The position numbers and the translations under genes were made by a program. 48,769 nt of DNA from Helicobacteraceae bacterium. GTDB lineage: Bacteria > Campylobacterota > Campylobacteria > Campylobacterales > SZUA-545. The notes under the pieces were generated by a model. It was not told the origin of the DNA, did not search any database, and saw only the letters and a program-made list of their open reading frames with translations. Below are positions 1 to 11,550 of this stretch, in pieces. Where the stretch lies: the NCBI GenBank assembly GCA_031258155.1, contig JAIRNH010000001.1:1-48769 (forward strand). The letters are read 5' to 3'. How positions within the stretch are numbered: position 1 is the first letter of the stretch; each line of letters opens with the position of its first letter.

Positions 1-1
1 G

Positions 2-175
2 CTCGTGTGGGATAAAACTCTTGGCGGCAGCGCCGACGACGAGGCTTATTCCATCCAACAGACGAGCGACGACGGCTATATTGTCGCGGGCAGAAGCCTC
101 TCTAACGACGGCGATGTAACGGGTCATCATGGCGCTACCGACCGTTACGACTATTGGATAGTAAAACTAAAATAA
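2..175 (+). CDS. C-terminal fragment of a repeat-rich surface protein (5' end outside window)
   Basis: The first 57 codons are an open frame entering from the left edge and ending in TAA. The fragment holds one complete unit of a familiar extracellular repeat: a WDKTLGGS start, then D-A-S-I-Q-T, DGYIVAGRS, NDGDVTGHHG and finally YWIVKLK. Such units occur in tandem in beta-propeller-like surface or secreted proteins of several phyla. The function of this one is unknown. It ends right after a unit, so no anchor or sorting domain follows. The start, the number of repeats and any signal peptide lie outside the window. Confidence 0.75.
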   Translation, partial: LVWDKTLGGSADDEAYSIQQTSDDGYIVAGRSLSNDGDVTGHHGATDRYDYWIVKLK

Positions 176-280
176 CGCCGCGTAAGGAGACGTAACAACG
201 CCAATTCGCCCTTCGCGTCTTTCCCGCGTAAGCGCCCCGATAGGAGCGCAAGGCGCGCAGGAAGGCGGAAAACCATCCTC

Positions 281-423
281 GTCATTCCCGCGCGGAGCGA
301 TAGGGCGGTTTACCGCCCGTAATCGCGGAGGCAAGCGGGAATCCATCTCTTTGACGCCTTCGGCGCGTATATGGATACCCGCCTTTGATTACGAAGCGTT
401 CGCGCTTGCTTTGCGCGGGTATG
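281..423. repeat. Composite palindromic dispersed repeat (dRS3-like plus ATACCC unit)
   Basis: An ATTCCC at 284-289 is matched by GGGAAT at 337-342, with smaller hairpins nested between. After a short spacer, ATACCCGC at 375-382 is matched by GCGGGTAT at 415-422. The outer ends (GTCATTCCC, GGGAATCCAT, TATATGGATACCCG, GGGTATGACA) recur near 5530-5680 and 48424-48460. The layout resembles Neisseria dRS3 (ATTCCC-N8-GGGAAT) and REP-type intergenic elements. The small open frames across it look like by-products of the palindromes. Confidence 0.6.
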
Positions 424-596
424 ACAGAGGAGGCGCCGCTTGTAGCAAAGCGATTGCAACACACAATTCGCCTACGAAGGTTTGAATAGCGGCTTTAGCG
501 GCGCGTAAAACGTTACTTTTTGCGACAAAGATATTTATAAACGGCAACGGCGAAAGAGCGCGCCGAATCTCTTTTCTTAAAAAATCCCCTTAACTA

Positions 597-653
597 AAAA
601 CGTCGCGTCCGTAGTCGCTGGTAATACGAGCTAACCGTCGCTAATAAAGGAAG
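597..653 (-). repeat. Degenerate duplicate of the metX 3' end just downstream of metX
   Basis: Immediately past the metX stop, the minus strand again encodes a fragment reading SDYGRD, in a setting nearly identical to the SDYGHD of the true metX C terminus. On the plus strand, CGTCGCGTCCGTAGTCGCTG at 600-619 repeats 710-729 with one mismatch. This is probably a partial tandem duplication that has decayed. Another copy lies near 40989-41140. The rest of 424-596 has no gene that I can support. Confidence 0.5.
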
Positions 654-1763
654 TTAGCGCAATACGTCGGCTAATATGTCCGCGAACTTGTCCGTTTCAA
701 CCAGAAAAGCGTCGTGTCCGTAGTCGCTGTTTATATGGTGGTAGGCGCTTAGATCGCCTTTGCCGATCTTTTTCATCGTCGCGTCGATCTCCTGTAGCTC
801 TCGCGGCAAAAAGAGCAGATCGCGATCAAAGCCAAACAGATGCAGGCGCGATTTCACGCGCGATAGAGCGCTCTCTAGGGAGTCGTAGCCGCGCGATATA
901 TCGTATATGTTGATCGCCTTGATAATATACAAAAACGACAGCGGATCAAACCATCTAGGGAAGTTGCCGCCGTTATAGTCGAGATACCGCTCGATCTGAA
1001 AGCGCCCGAATAGATCAAACAAACCTTCCGCGCCCGTAAAATCGCGACCAAACTTGCGGTTCATCGATTCGGGGCTAAGAAAACTGATATGCCCCGCCAT
1101 TCGCCCGATCGCCGCGCCCTTTAACCCGCGCTCTCGCAACGCCTCTATATCGTAAGCGCCGTTTTCAAACGCGGGATCGCTGATCGTCGCCTCCATAGCG
1201 ACCTTATTAAACGCGATCGCCCAAGGGCTTGTCGCGTGCGTAGTCGCCATAACGACTATACGCTTCGCCAAAGAGGGGTAATCGACGGCGAAATGTAGCG
1301 CCTGCATTCCTCCCATGCTGCCGCCGATAACCGCGTGGATACTATTTAGCCCAAGCCGATCGATAAGCAATCTTTCGGCTTTGACCATATCTTTGACCGT
1401 AACGACGGGAAACTTAAAGCGATACGGCTCCAAACTCGGATACGCGGGGCTAGTTGGTCCCGTCGAGCCGTAGCACGATCCGATCACGTTCGCGCATATC
1501 ACAAAAAAGCGATCAACGTCAATCGCCTTGCCGCTTCCGATCAGAGCGTCCCACCAACCAGCTTTTTTGTCGTTTTCGTAGCGCCCCGCCGCGTGGTGGC
1601 TGCCGCTCAAAGCGTGGCAGACGACGATTGCGTTGTCTTTGGCTTCGTTAAGCGTCCCGTAGGTCTCATAGACGATCTCAAACGGCTCCAAAATCCGCCC
1701 GCTCTCCAAATAGAGCGCGTTTTTGAACGACGCGGTTTTTGTTCTTAGGTTAAGATCGCCCAC
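654..1763 (-). CDS. metX: Homoserine O-acetyltransferase (MetX)
   Basis: MetX transfers an acyl group from acetyl-CoA (in some members succinyl-CoA) to homoserine, the first committed step to methionine, in the cytoplasm. The 369-residue alpha/beta-hydrolase has the usual MetX length. The nucleophile is Ser149 in GGSMGG, the N-terminal part has the HALSGSHH and GSCYGSTGP motifs, and the acid and base lie in DRDLLFLP and SDYGHDAF near the C terminus. The start is GTG at 1763. It is the last gene of a gatA-guaB-metX minus-strand group, 10 bases after guaB. Acetyl versus succinyl specificity cannot be decided by eye. Its 3' end is duplicated in decayed form at 597-653 and 40823-41140. Confidence 0.93.
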   Translation of the reverse strand: MGDLNLRTKTASFKNALYLESGRILEPFEIVYETYGTLNEAKDNAIVVCHALSGSHHAAGRYENDKKAGWWDALIGSGKAIDVDRFFVICANVIGSCYGSTGPTSPAYPSLEPYRFKFPVVTVKDMVKAERLLIDRLGLNSIHAVIGGSMGGMQALHFAVDYPSLAKRIVVMATTHATSPWAIAFNKVAMEATISDPAFENGAYDIEALRERGLKGAAIGRMAGHISFLSPESMNRKFGRDFTGAEGLFDLFGRFQIERYLDYNGGNFPRWFDPLSFLYIIKAINIYDISRGYDSLESALSRVKSRLHLFGFDRDLLFLPRELQEIDATMKKIGKGDLSAYHHINSDYGHDAFLVETDKFADILADVLR

Positions 1764-1773
1764 TTACTTAAAT

Positions 1774-4589
<2,816 letters not shown>

Positions 4590-4900
4590 AGGCGGTATCC
4601 TTGCCAAAATATGAGCGGATTATAGCGCCGCTACGCCAAGTTTTTTGCCAAAACGTAAAATCGACCCTATTGCTACGCGGCGCAATAGCCAAAGCGCCAA
4701 AGCGCTGAGCGTATCGACGGGGCGCTCGCCGCCGCGGTCGTTAAAATCGATCGGCAAATTATGCCGCCGCCGAATTTCTAGCAAGCCTCGCGCTAAACGA
4801 ACGTAGCGCTCTAGCAATCCGCTTGTTTGATTACTTTCGATCTCTTCGCGCTACGTTTTACAGGCGATTTACTAGCTAAATTAGCGCGAGCGGCAGAACC

Positions 4901-5205
4901 CTATTTGGCGCCTATCTCTATAAGCTCGAAGTCGGCAAAGCGCAAAACTTCGTCTTTAAGTTCTTTTGCGATTTTGCGATACAGTCCGTATTTAGGACGC
5001 GCAAAATCGTTTTGGCGCGCAATAAAATTAGGTCGTTACCTGCGTATTTAAGCGGCGGCTTGCCGTCTCTAACGCTCGTTATCGTTATCTCGTAAATCAA
5101 TAAACCGCTTTTTCATACGCAAGAACCCGCCCGCCAAGAAAATCATTTAGCGGGGCTTTCCTGAGATACGCGTCTTTGCTGCCCGTATAAGCGCGGCATG
5201 TAAGC
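4901..5205 (-). pseudogene. Frameshifted relic of an unidentified protein gene
   Basis: On the minus strand, protein-like sequence continues only by changing frame at least twice. One frame ends in GGRVLAYEKAVY at about 5110, the next gives YEITITSVRDGKPPLKYAGN, and the last gives RPNFIARQNDFARPKYGLYR followed by KIAKELKDEVLRFADFELIE and a stop at 4901-4903. The pieces abut in order and have ordinary amino-acid composition, which suggests one former gene. I do not recognise the family. Confidence 0.35.
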
Positions 5206-5499
5206 TCCAACCGACGGTGGATTTACGCCTTGTTGTAAGCGTAATAATCGGATCGCCCTCGCCGCGCCGCCGACGGGTTTTAACCAACAAATGCGCGAAA
5301 AACCATCCGACGGCGTAAAATCGCTTGGCGACTTAAACTCCCAACGATATAGTGGTCAGCTCATATGTATCCGTAGCGCAAGCGGAACGTCCGTCAAAGT
5401 TTAACGCTAACAAACAAGCCGCTTTTTAACAAAGGATTGACCGCCTACGGCTTGCGCGCGGAGAGAGGCGCTCGAAATACGCGCGCCAAAAACGACTCA

Positions 5500-5690
5500 T
5501 TTTCCAGCCAAAGCGGGAATCCGCGCTTCCGTCATTCCCGCGCACGCGGGAATCCATAAAAGGTCAAAAACCATGCAACGCGCTTACATTACGATTATTT
5601 GACAGAAGTGGATACCCGCCCTGCCCCGCCCGCCTTGCGCTCCTACTCGCGCGGGCGCTTCGCGGGAACAACTGGAGAAGCGGGAACGAC
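5500..5690. repeat. dRS3-like inverted repeats
   Basis: A perfect ATTCCC-N8-GGGAAT element lies at 5534-5553, preceded by GTC and followed by CCAT. A half site AAGCGGGAATCC lies just upstream (about 5504-5515). A related unit runs from GTGGATACCCGCC (5608-5620) to GAAGCGGGAACGAC near 5690. The conserved outer bases match the repeat families at 281-423 and 48424-48460. Confidence 0.65.
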
Positions 5691-6044
5691 AAAGAAGGTT
5701 GTTGCGATATGACCAGAGTTTGAGGGGTTAGATTCGGTTATGGAAACCTGTCGTTTTTTACCTTTTGGTAAAAAAAGAGAGTAACGCTATCTTAAAATGA
5801 GATATACGATTTACGCATATCGCTTTTTAGACCTTACGCTTAGACTATCAAACGCCCCGCTTAATTCTGCGCTTTTTTATCCTTGCCAGATCGCCGCCGA
5901 TTTGTTGGCGCCCGCCCTACCCCGCGCAAGATTAGCGCCGCCGACTTCGCGGCGCTATAGCGCAAGATATTGGCTCGCGTCCCTTTCCCAATACGATCGC
6001 GTGTTTTTATTAAAGGTTACATGTTTCGCGGCGGCAAGTCGTCG

Positions 6045-8423
6045 TTAGCGCGCCGCTATCTTTTCACGGCAGAGATTGCTCCACGGATCATCGTTAATTT
6101 CAAGATTGGCGCAACGCTGAAACGCTGTCGCCGCCAGATCGACGCTTGCGTTTTGCTCTAAAGCCTCGCCGAGCGTAAATAGCGCCTTGGAGCGATCGCG
6201 AATATCTAGCGCTTCGTTTAATAGCGTTTGCAAAACCAAGATCGCCTCGTTTGGCTTGCCCTCTTTAAGCGCGGCGCGGGCGAACGCCATCTCAGCTTCG
6301 GGCGTAAACGCCTTAACAGCCGTTAATCGCGTTCGGTTAACGAGCTTTTTGGAGTAGTCGTATTGGCTCTTAGAGTCGTTTTGATCGGCGCTTAAAACGA
6401 TCATAGCGGCATATATATCCATCAAGCGCGGCTCTTTGGGAAATTGCGATTCGACGATCGCGGCTATCTCGCCCATTCGTTTAGGCTCAAAACCGGTTCG
6501 GCGGTAAGAGTCAAACAGGCGGATATAGCGATCCGCGCCGATCGGCTCTTTTAGGGCGCGAAGCATTTTGATATAGCGCTCCTCGCCGTCGATATAGCTC
6601 GGATAGTCCGCCATAGCATAGAGCGTATCTAGCCGTCTAGCCGACCACTTCGCTCCTTTAGCCGGCGAATATTTGCGAATGTTGGTTTGCGCGATCTCCA
6701 GCGCGAGGTTAAAGTCGCGCGCCTTGTAAGCGCAGTCAAAATAAGCCTCGTCGCTTCTGATAGAAACGCCGAGCCTACGATCGCGACTAAACCGCGCGGC
6801 GGCGGCGCAATCGCCCGCTTGCAAGAAAGCGTCTAACAGCGAGCGCTCCATCTGTCGCATTTGCGCGTCGAAATTGTGAAACAAAGCCTTATCCAGCTTG
6901 TCTAACTTTGGTAAAATCTCGCTTGCTTCGGCGTAACGACCAAGCCGAACAAGCAATTTAGACTTTTCGTATAACGCGCGGTCTGCCGCTTCGTCGTCCG
7001 GATATTTTGTAATAATCTCGTCATAAAGCGCCAGATTTGCCTCCTGCGTCTGTCTGCCTATCGAGAACTCCAGCAGATCGCGCTCTTTTCTGGCTAACGG
7101 CGCTTGCGGCGAAAAATCAAACTCGGCAAGGTAACGCTCGTAAGTGATCAGCGATTTTTCGCTCATATGCGCGAAGTTTTGCCATCTAGCCAGACTTAAC
7201 AACGAATTTTCATACGTTTGCGACGTCGAGTCGATATGCTCTAGAACAATCTCGCCCAACAGCGCGGCTGGGACGTATAGTTTTTGCTCCGCCATCAGGT
7301 TCATGAGGCGCTCGCTTTCGTCTAGCTTATCCAGAAAAAACTCCGGAGCGCTTTTTAATATCTTTTCGTAAAACTCGGCGGCTTTTGGAATATCGTCCTC
7401 TCGAATAGCCATATCCGCCAAACGCGAGGCGGCGAGCGCGGCGGCGGAAACGTCTTGCGAGTTAAACAAAACGCTCTCGTAACCTAACTTCGCGTCGAAA
7501 GCCTTGCCTTCGATCATGGCGCGATCCGCTTTGTAGATTCGCGCGAAGTCGGAAAGAGGATTTTTGGGATATTCACGAATGAGCGTATCGTAATGATACC
7601 GCCCGTCGGCGATAAGCCCTAGTCGCGTTTGCGCGTTGGCTAGGAGCAGTAAAATCTCCGGCGTCTCTTTATGAAAGGCGTAAGCCTCCGTCCAAGGCTT
7701 AGCGGCGGCTATTAGCGCTTCGTCCTGATCGCCGAGCTTGTCTAAAATCTTTATCTTAAGCGCAAGAAGCTCCGGCATAAACAGATGTTTGCCGTCGCTT
7801 CGCGCCAGCGCGTCGTCGATCATTCGCTGCGCGTCGGTCAAAAATCCAGCCTCATACTGCGCTAAAATCCGCGAAAACTCCTGTCCGTCCTCGCTTATGG
7901 CGCGATTGGCGATCGGAGCGCCGTTTAGATCAAGCGCGCCGACGGAGGGAGGTTCAAACGGCGGAAAAACGACGGGAAAGTTTAATCCGCCGCCGCTTGA
8001 CGCGCGTAAAACAGGCGGCTTGTTTTTGTATCCGATCGCGATCCAGCGCGACGAAGAGGTTATTTCGCCGTTTGGCGCGATCGGAATCGAGGAAAGCGTG
8101 GGCGTCTCCATCGGATACACAAGCGCATTTTGCTTGAACGCAATCTTTATTGTAAAGCGCTTTGGGTCTAAAATCGGTTCGACGCTGAAAAAGGGATTGT
8201 CGATTGGCTGCGGCTTCAGCGCGGGAACGCGATCAAACTCGCAAACCATATTGCCCGCTTCCAATAACGTAGCGGGATTAACGCGGCAAGAAAATGGGCG
8301 ATCCTCTTTGAGCGTAAGAGCTAGGTAGCTCTCTTTGTCTATAATGCCCGTCGTCTGCGTAATATCAAGCGCGTATAACGACGAGACGACAAGCGGCAAG
8401 ATTACGCCAAAAAACTGTTTCAT
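6045..8423 (-). CDS. pflA: PflA-like flagellar motor protein (paralysed flagella), exported TPR-type
   Basis: PflA is a periplasmic component of the enlarged Campylobacterota flagellar motor, needed for rotation rather than filament assembly. The 792-residue product begins with a signal peptide (MKQFFGVILPLVVSSLYA). A beta-rich N-terminal region (about 20-175) follows, with PFSCRVNP, CEFDRVPA and the FF-x-V-E pattern, then a long helical region (about 200-790) of degenerate TPR-like hairpins (EAGFLTDAQRM, LLANAQTRLGLI, ALYEKSKLLVRLGRYAEASEI). Family length is near 790. In H. pylori pflA directly follows the nuo operon, and here it follows nuoN after an intervening accessory locus, which supports the call. 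The assignment rests on length, domain plan and position; a generic exported TPR protein is the alternative. Confidence 0.72.
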   Translation of the reverse strand: MKQFFGVILPLVVSSLYALDITQTTGIIDKESYLALTLKEDRPFSCRVNPATLLEAGNMVCEFDRVPALKPQPIDNPFFSVEPILDPKRFTIKIAFKQNALVYPMETPTLSSIPIAPNGEITSSSRWIAIGYKNKPPVLRASSGGGLNFPVVFPPFEPPSVGALDLNGAPIANRAISEDGQEFSRILAQYEAGFLTDAQRMIDDALARSDGKHLFMPELLALKIKILDKLGDQDEALIAAAKPWTEAYAFHKETPEILLLLANAQTRLGLIADGRYHYDTLIREYPKNPLSDFARIYKADRAMIEGKAFDAKLGYESVLFNSQDVSAAALAASRLADMAIREDDIPKAAEFYEKILKSAPEFFLDKLDESERLMNLMAEQKLYVPAALLGEIVLEHIDSTSQTYENSLLSLARWQNFAHMSEKSLITYERYLAEFDFSPQAPLARKERDLLEFSIGRQTQEANLALYDEIITKYPDDEAADRALYEKSKLLVRLGRYAEASEILPKLDKLDKALFHNFDAQMRQMERSLLDAFLQAGDCAAAARFSRDRRLGVSIRSDEAYFDCAYKARDFNLALEIAQTNIRKYSPAKGAKWSARRLDTLYAMADYPSYIDGEERYIKMLRALKEPIGADRYIRLFDSYRRTGFEPKRMGEIAAIVESQFPKEPRLMDIYAAMIVLSADQNDSKSQYDYSKKLVNRTRLTAVKAFTPEAEMAFARAALKEGKPNEAILVLQTLLNEALDIRDRSKALFTLGEALEQNASVDLAATAFQRCANLEINDDPWSNLCREKIAAR

Positions 8424-8829
8424 ATCCTAAATAAAAAGCAAACCGCGTTCCTTGAAGCCAATAATAGCCGATTGCGGCTCGCAAACTATTGAACAGCGTC
8501 GCGCGCCTAAACTTAGCTGGCTAGCGTTGCCATAAAAGAGACGCAAAGAGCATAGCGGAAATTGTTCAAGGCAACGCGACAATCGGCGAACGCGGCGATT
8601 GAGACTGATCGTTTTGCGCTCTACCTTGTTCGACATTTTATGAAAACCATATAGGCGCGACAAGGCAAAAAGCGCGCGCTAAAATTAAAAGCGATTGATC
8701 GTAGCGCCCGCAAATAAGGGCGGCGCGAGCGCGAGCGGCGAGTCGGGATAAGGGCGGCTGTTTTGCGTTGCGCCGATTTCGATATTACGCCAAAGCGACG
8801 CAAACGCGAAAACCTTAAATGTCCGAAAC

Positions 8830-9290
8830 AAAGCCCGCGCTTACTCGTCTGCCCTCGACAAACCTGTAGCGCTCCCGCGATCTTTTTATTAGACGCGTTA
8901 TAAACGCCTACGTTGAACCGCAATCCGTCTCTAAACTTTATAACCGCGCCTATATCGCTGTCGCATAAGCTCTGTTTTTCGTCGCGGTTGCCGCCGTAAT
9001 ATCCGATCTCTCCTTATACGAACCCGTAAAAGCGTATTGTCCGCTCAACCTTTCCGTGATTTTAACGTCGATATTGGGCGCTTGCCATACGCTTTGAAAC
9101 GCTGTTTAGCGGTTGATCTTTGCTTTAGTTTCGGTCAAATCTAACGGCGTTCGTTGTAAGAGCGCGCGCCGCTTGAAAAAGCGCGGTTGGCTACGCCGCC
9201 TTTTACGATCGGATCGTAGCCAACATGATAGACCGCGTAAACGCGAGGGCTTATATTCGATCTAAACGCCTCGCCTATCGGCTCGGCGCG
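8830..9290 (-). pseudogene. Relic of a TonB-dependent outer-membrane receptor (C-terminal part)
   Basis: The minus strand carries receptor-like fragments in shifting frames. From right to left they are AVYHVGYDPIVKGGVAN, then ITERLSGQYAFTGSYKERSD, then GYYGGNRDEKQSL, then DIGAVIKFRDGLRFNVGVYN with ASNKKI. The last resembles the closing barrel strands of TonB-dependent receptors, where a phrase like LRFNLGVYNLFNKK is common. Several stops and frame changes intervene, so no protein is made. The rest of the gap (8424-8830) has only short frames without support. Confidence 0.45.
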
Positions 9291-9298
9291 ACATGATA

Positions 9299-11339
9299 CT
9301 AATAACTGCACCTTCTCCAATTGTAGTAATTATCCCAAAGAATCTGACCCTTGTCATAAGAGGTACCGCCACTGTTATGTATTCTTATCTGTATTTTATC
9401 GCCGCTGATATCTTCGACAAAAGCCTGGCATGGAAATAAAGCGCCAAACAAGAGTGTCGTATCCCTGCAGACTAATTCCCCTATAGATTTACGCGCCATG
9501 TATGCCTCGTTTTTCCTGCGTTCGCGCTCCGCCTGTTCTTTCTCCCATTCTTCTTTCAATCTAGCTTCTTCTTTAGCCTGAGCCTCCAGACGCGCCCGAT
9601 AGGCTTTTTCGTCGGCTTTTAATTGCGCTAAGTCTTCTTGCGCGGCGGGAATCAGCGCGGATTTCGGAACGGCGGCTATAAAATCGTTCAAAGCGGCAAT
9701 GGAGGTTCTGGCTAAATCGTAATATTTTTTTTCCGCCTTGTCCCGATGAACGGATTGAGGGCATAGCTCTATGAATGCCTTCATTTCGGCAATGGTTTTG
9801 GCCAGTTCGTAATACTTTTTTTCCGCCTCTGCCCGATGGATGGATTGAGGATATAGCTCTATGAAAGCCCTCACTTCGTCTATGGTTTTGGCTAGATCGC
9901 AATACTTTTTTTCAGCCTCTGCCCGATGGATGGATTGAGGATATAGGTCTATGAACGCCTTCACTTCGGCAATGGTTTTGGTCAGATCGCAATACTTTTT
10001 TTCAGCCTCTGCCCGATGGATGGATTGAGGATAACTCTCTATGAAAGCCTTCACTTCGTCTATGTTTGAAGCCTCTTTAAGAAGGTAGCCCTCCACAAAC
10101 TGTTCCGGCTTAAGGAGAGTTCTGGGCGGAACGGCGGTGAATTTATCGCCGTCCGCTCGGATCTCCAATTCAATATCCTTGGCGTTGGCTTGCAAGATGC
10201 GCTTAAAATCCTGAGCATAAGACATCTTTACTGGGACGCGCATGGGCAGAGTGAAGTTCTGGTCGATCTGAGCTCGAAAAATTACAGAAAACTCCTGTTT
10301 ATCCGCGTTATATTCAACCTTGTCTAACATCGGGGCGCCGTAAAGAAAATGGAAAACGTCGCTGTAATAGCCCATGATAACACTCTGGTTCTTCTTGAGG
10401 TTCTCTCTGGTCTGCCGGCAATCTCTTTTACGTTTAGCGTCTCTCTCTCGCCAAGCCGCTAGAGCGTCTTGGTAACCCTTTTCGGCGTCGTCTAGCAAGG
10501 ATTTTACCTTTTTGTCATAATCCGCGGTGATTTCAAATTCGCCCTTAGGCGGAATGGTTGCCTCGGTTTTGACCGGCTTCGCTTCAGCGGCGCAGATTCC
10601 GGCAAGGTCTTTCTTGGCCATTTCCGCCATTAGCCTGGTTGGCGCCGCCCTGACTTTGTTGACATCGCTGGGGGAAACCGCGCAGATGGCGTTATAACGG
10701 GCAGTCCTATCAAACCAGTCGTCCTGCTCACGCCAGTCTACTGGACGCCAAATACGTACTTTCGAGTAATTTATTGTACTGACGCTTATTGCGTCATAGT
10801 ATACAATACCGCCATCTTTTTTATAGTAATAGTCGTCATCTTTAGTTTTAGTCCAGTAACTTTTCTCACGTTTATCAGGAAGGAATTCATAAGAGTCCCC
10901 CAACTTTACCATCTCGTACCGGTTCGGCAATCTCCAGGGGATTACAGACGGGTAGTTTTTGCAATATGTCTCAGCTTCTCTATAAGTAACGCCTTCGAGC
11001 GTTTCAGAAAAGAACACCCCTTCATAAAAGAACATCCCCTTATAAAAGGAAGGCAGTTTCGCGTCGATATTCTTCCAGACAAATGTTCCGGCGCCGCCGA
11101 CGACAATCTTCGCTTTGTCAAGCTCGGTTACGTTGCCGTCGGAAGCGGTTTTCGATGGTTCTATCGCGCTCGAGGAATTTTCGCTCGCGTTCTCTTCGCC
11201 TGATTGCGCCGCGGCGAATGAACTGTTTGATTCAGCCGATTCGTCGGCTATTATTGGAGAGGTTAGACAAGTTAGAGCCGTTATTAGAGCTAAAAGCCCC
11301 CCCCCCCCGCTGTGGATTTACGCTACGAGCTAAAGTCAT
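9299..11339 (-). CDS. Probable phase-variable exported DUF1566-like repeat protein; out of frame as sequenced
   Basis: Function unknown. The main open frame runs from 11296 to 9299, but a proper start lies in another frame: ATG at 11339 with AAGGAAAAGCA upstream. Ten codons later comes a run of 12 G. With 11 or 14 G the frames join and the product begins MTLARSVNPQ-RGGG-LLALITALTCLTSPIIA, a plausible signal peptide. With 12 G translation stops soon after. Without the switch the first in-frame ATG is 11035, which lacks a signal peptide. Mature parts: a linker rich in S, E and A; a DUF1566/Lcl-type fold (YREAETYC, WRLPNRYEM, SYWT, VRIWRPVDW); a middle region; four 30-residue repeats (PQSIHRAEAEKKYCDLA type); an E/K/R-rich coiled coil; and a C-terminal domain ending NWRRCSY. 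It lies between nuoN and pflA, which are adjacent in H. pylori. Confidence 0.7.
9711..10070 (-). repeat. Four tandem 90-bp (30-residue) coding repeats
   Basis: The string AATACTTTTTTTC (with variants) recurs at 9721, 9811, 9901 and 9991 on the plus strand, an exact 90-bp period. Each unit encodes about SIHRAEAEKKYCDLAKTI followed by EVKAFIELYPQ. The inner copies are nearly identical in DNA and the outermost are diverged, as expected of a tandem array that expands and contracts by recombination. Confidence 0.85.
11297..11308 (-). repeat. Homopolymeric G12 tract (candidate phase-variation switch)
   Basis: Twelve consecutive C on the plus strand (G on the coding strand) lie 30 bases after the ATG at 11339. 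It is the longest G/C homopolymer I see in the window. Poly-G tracts of about 8-13 are the standard contingency switches of Campylobacter and Helicobacter surface genes. The count of 12 places the ATG and the main frame out of phase by one base. Confidence 0.85.
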
Positions 11340-11482
11340 TGCTTTTCCTTTTGTTAAGGTAGGATTGTAAGAATCAAATCTAACGGAATGATAACCGACA
11401 AACCTTAATGTAATATAAAGCCAGACTTTTGAAATTACGCGATTTAGTTTTTTGCGATTTATATCAGATTAAGTTTCGCCGC

Positions 11483-11508
11483 TTTGCGCCGCCGATCGAC
11501 GGCGCAAA
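11483..11508. terminator. Hairpin downstream of nuoN (second of a tandem pair)
   Basis: A perfect 9-bp stem, TTTGCGCCG/CGGCGCAAA, encloses an 8-base loop. It lies just beyond the first hairpin after the nuoN stop, so it may back up termination of the nuo transcript. The T-rich run on the minus-strand side is short. Confidence 0.45.
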
Positions 11509-11539
11509 TAAAACCGCCGCGCAAGATACGATCGCGGCG
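11507..11539 (-). terminator. Rho-independent terminator of the nuo operon
   Basis: Reading the minus strand after the nuoN stop, CGCCGCG pairs with CGCGGCG across an 11-base loop and is followed by GTTTTATTT. It lies 12 bases past nuoN, at the end of the 15-gene cluster. Confidence 0.6.
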
Positions 11540-11550
11540 CGCGGTCTCTT

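Larger units (their letters stand above)
4608..6044. other. Gene-poor stretch between gatA and the PflA-like gene
   Basis: About 1.4 kb without an intact gene that I can support. A 65-codon minus-strand frame (4620-4817) ends 30 bases before the gatA start; it has no recognisable family and no convincing ribosome site. A decayed minus-strand coding relic lies at 4901-5205, and dRS3-like repeats at 5500-5690. A perfect 9-bp inverted repeat, TTTTTTACC/GGTAAAAAA with a TTTT loop, sits at 5754-5775 and could act as a terminator. A plus-strand frame at 5797-6048 has no clear ribosome site and no recognisable domain. Confidence 0.5.

Noticed and set aside
282-464. Small minus-strand open frame of 60 codons
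   Set aside because: It lies across the palindromic repeat at 281-423 and its composition reflects that repeat; no ribosome site or family.
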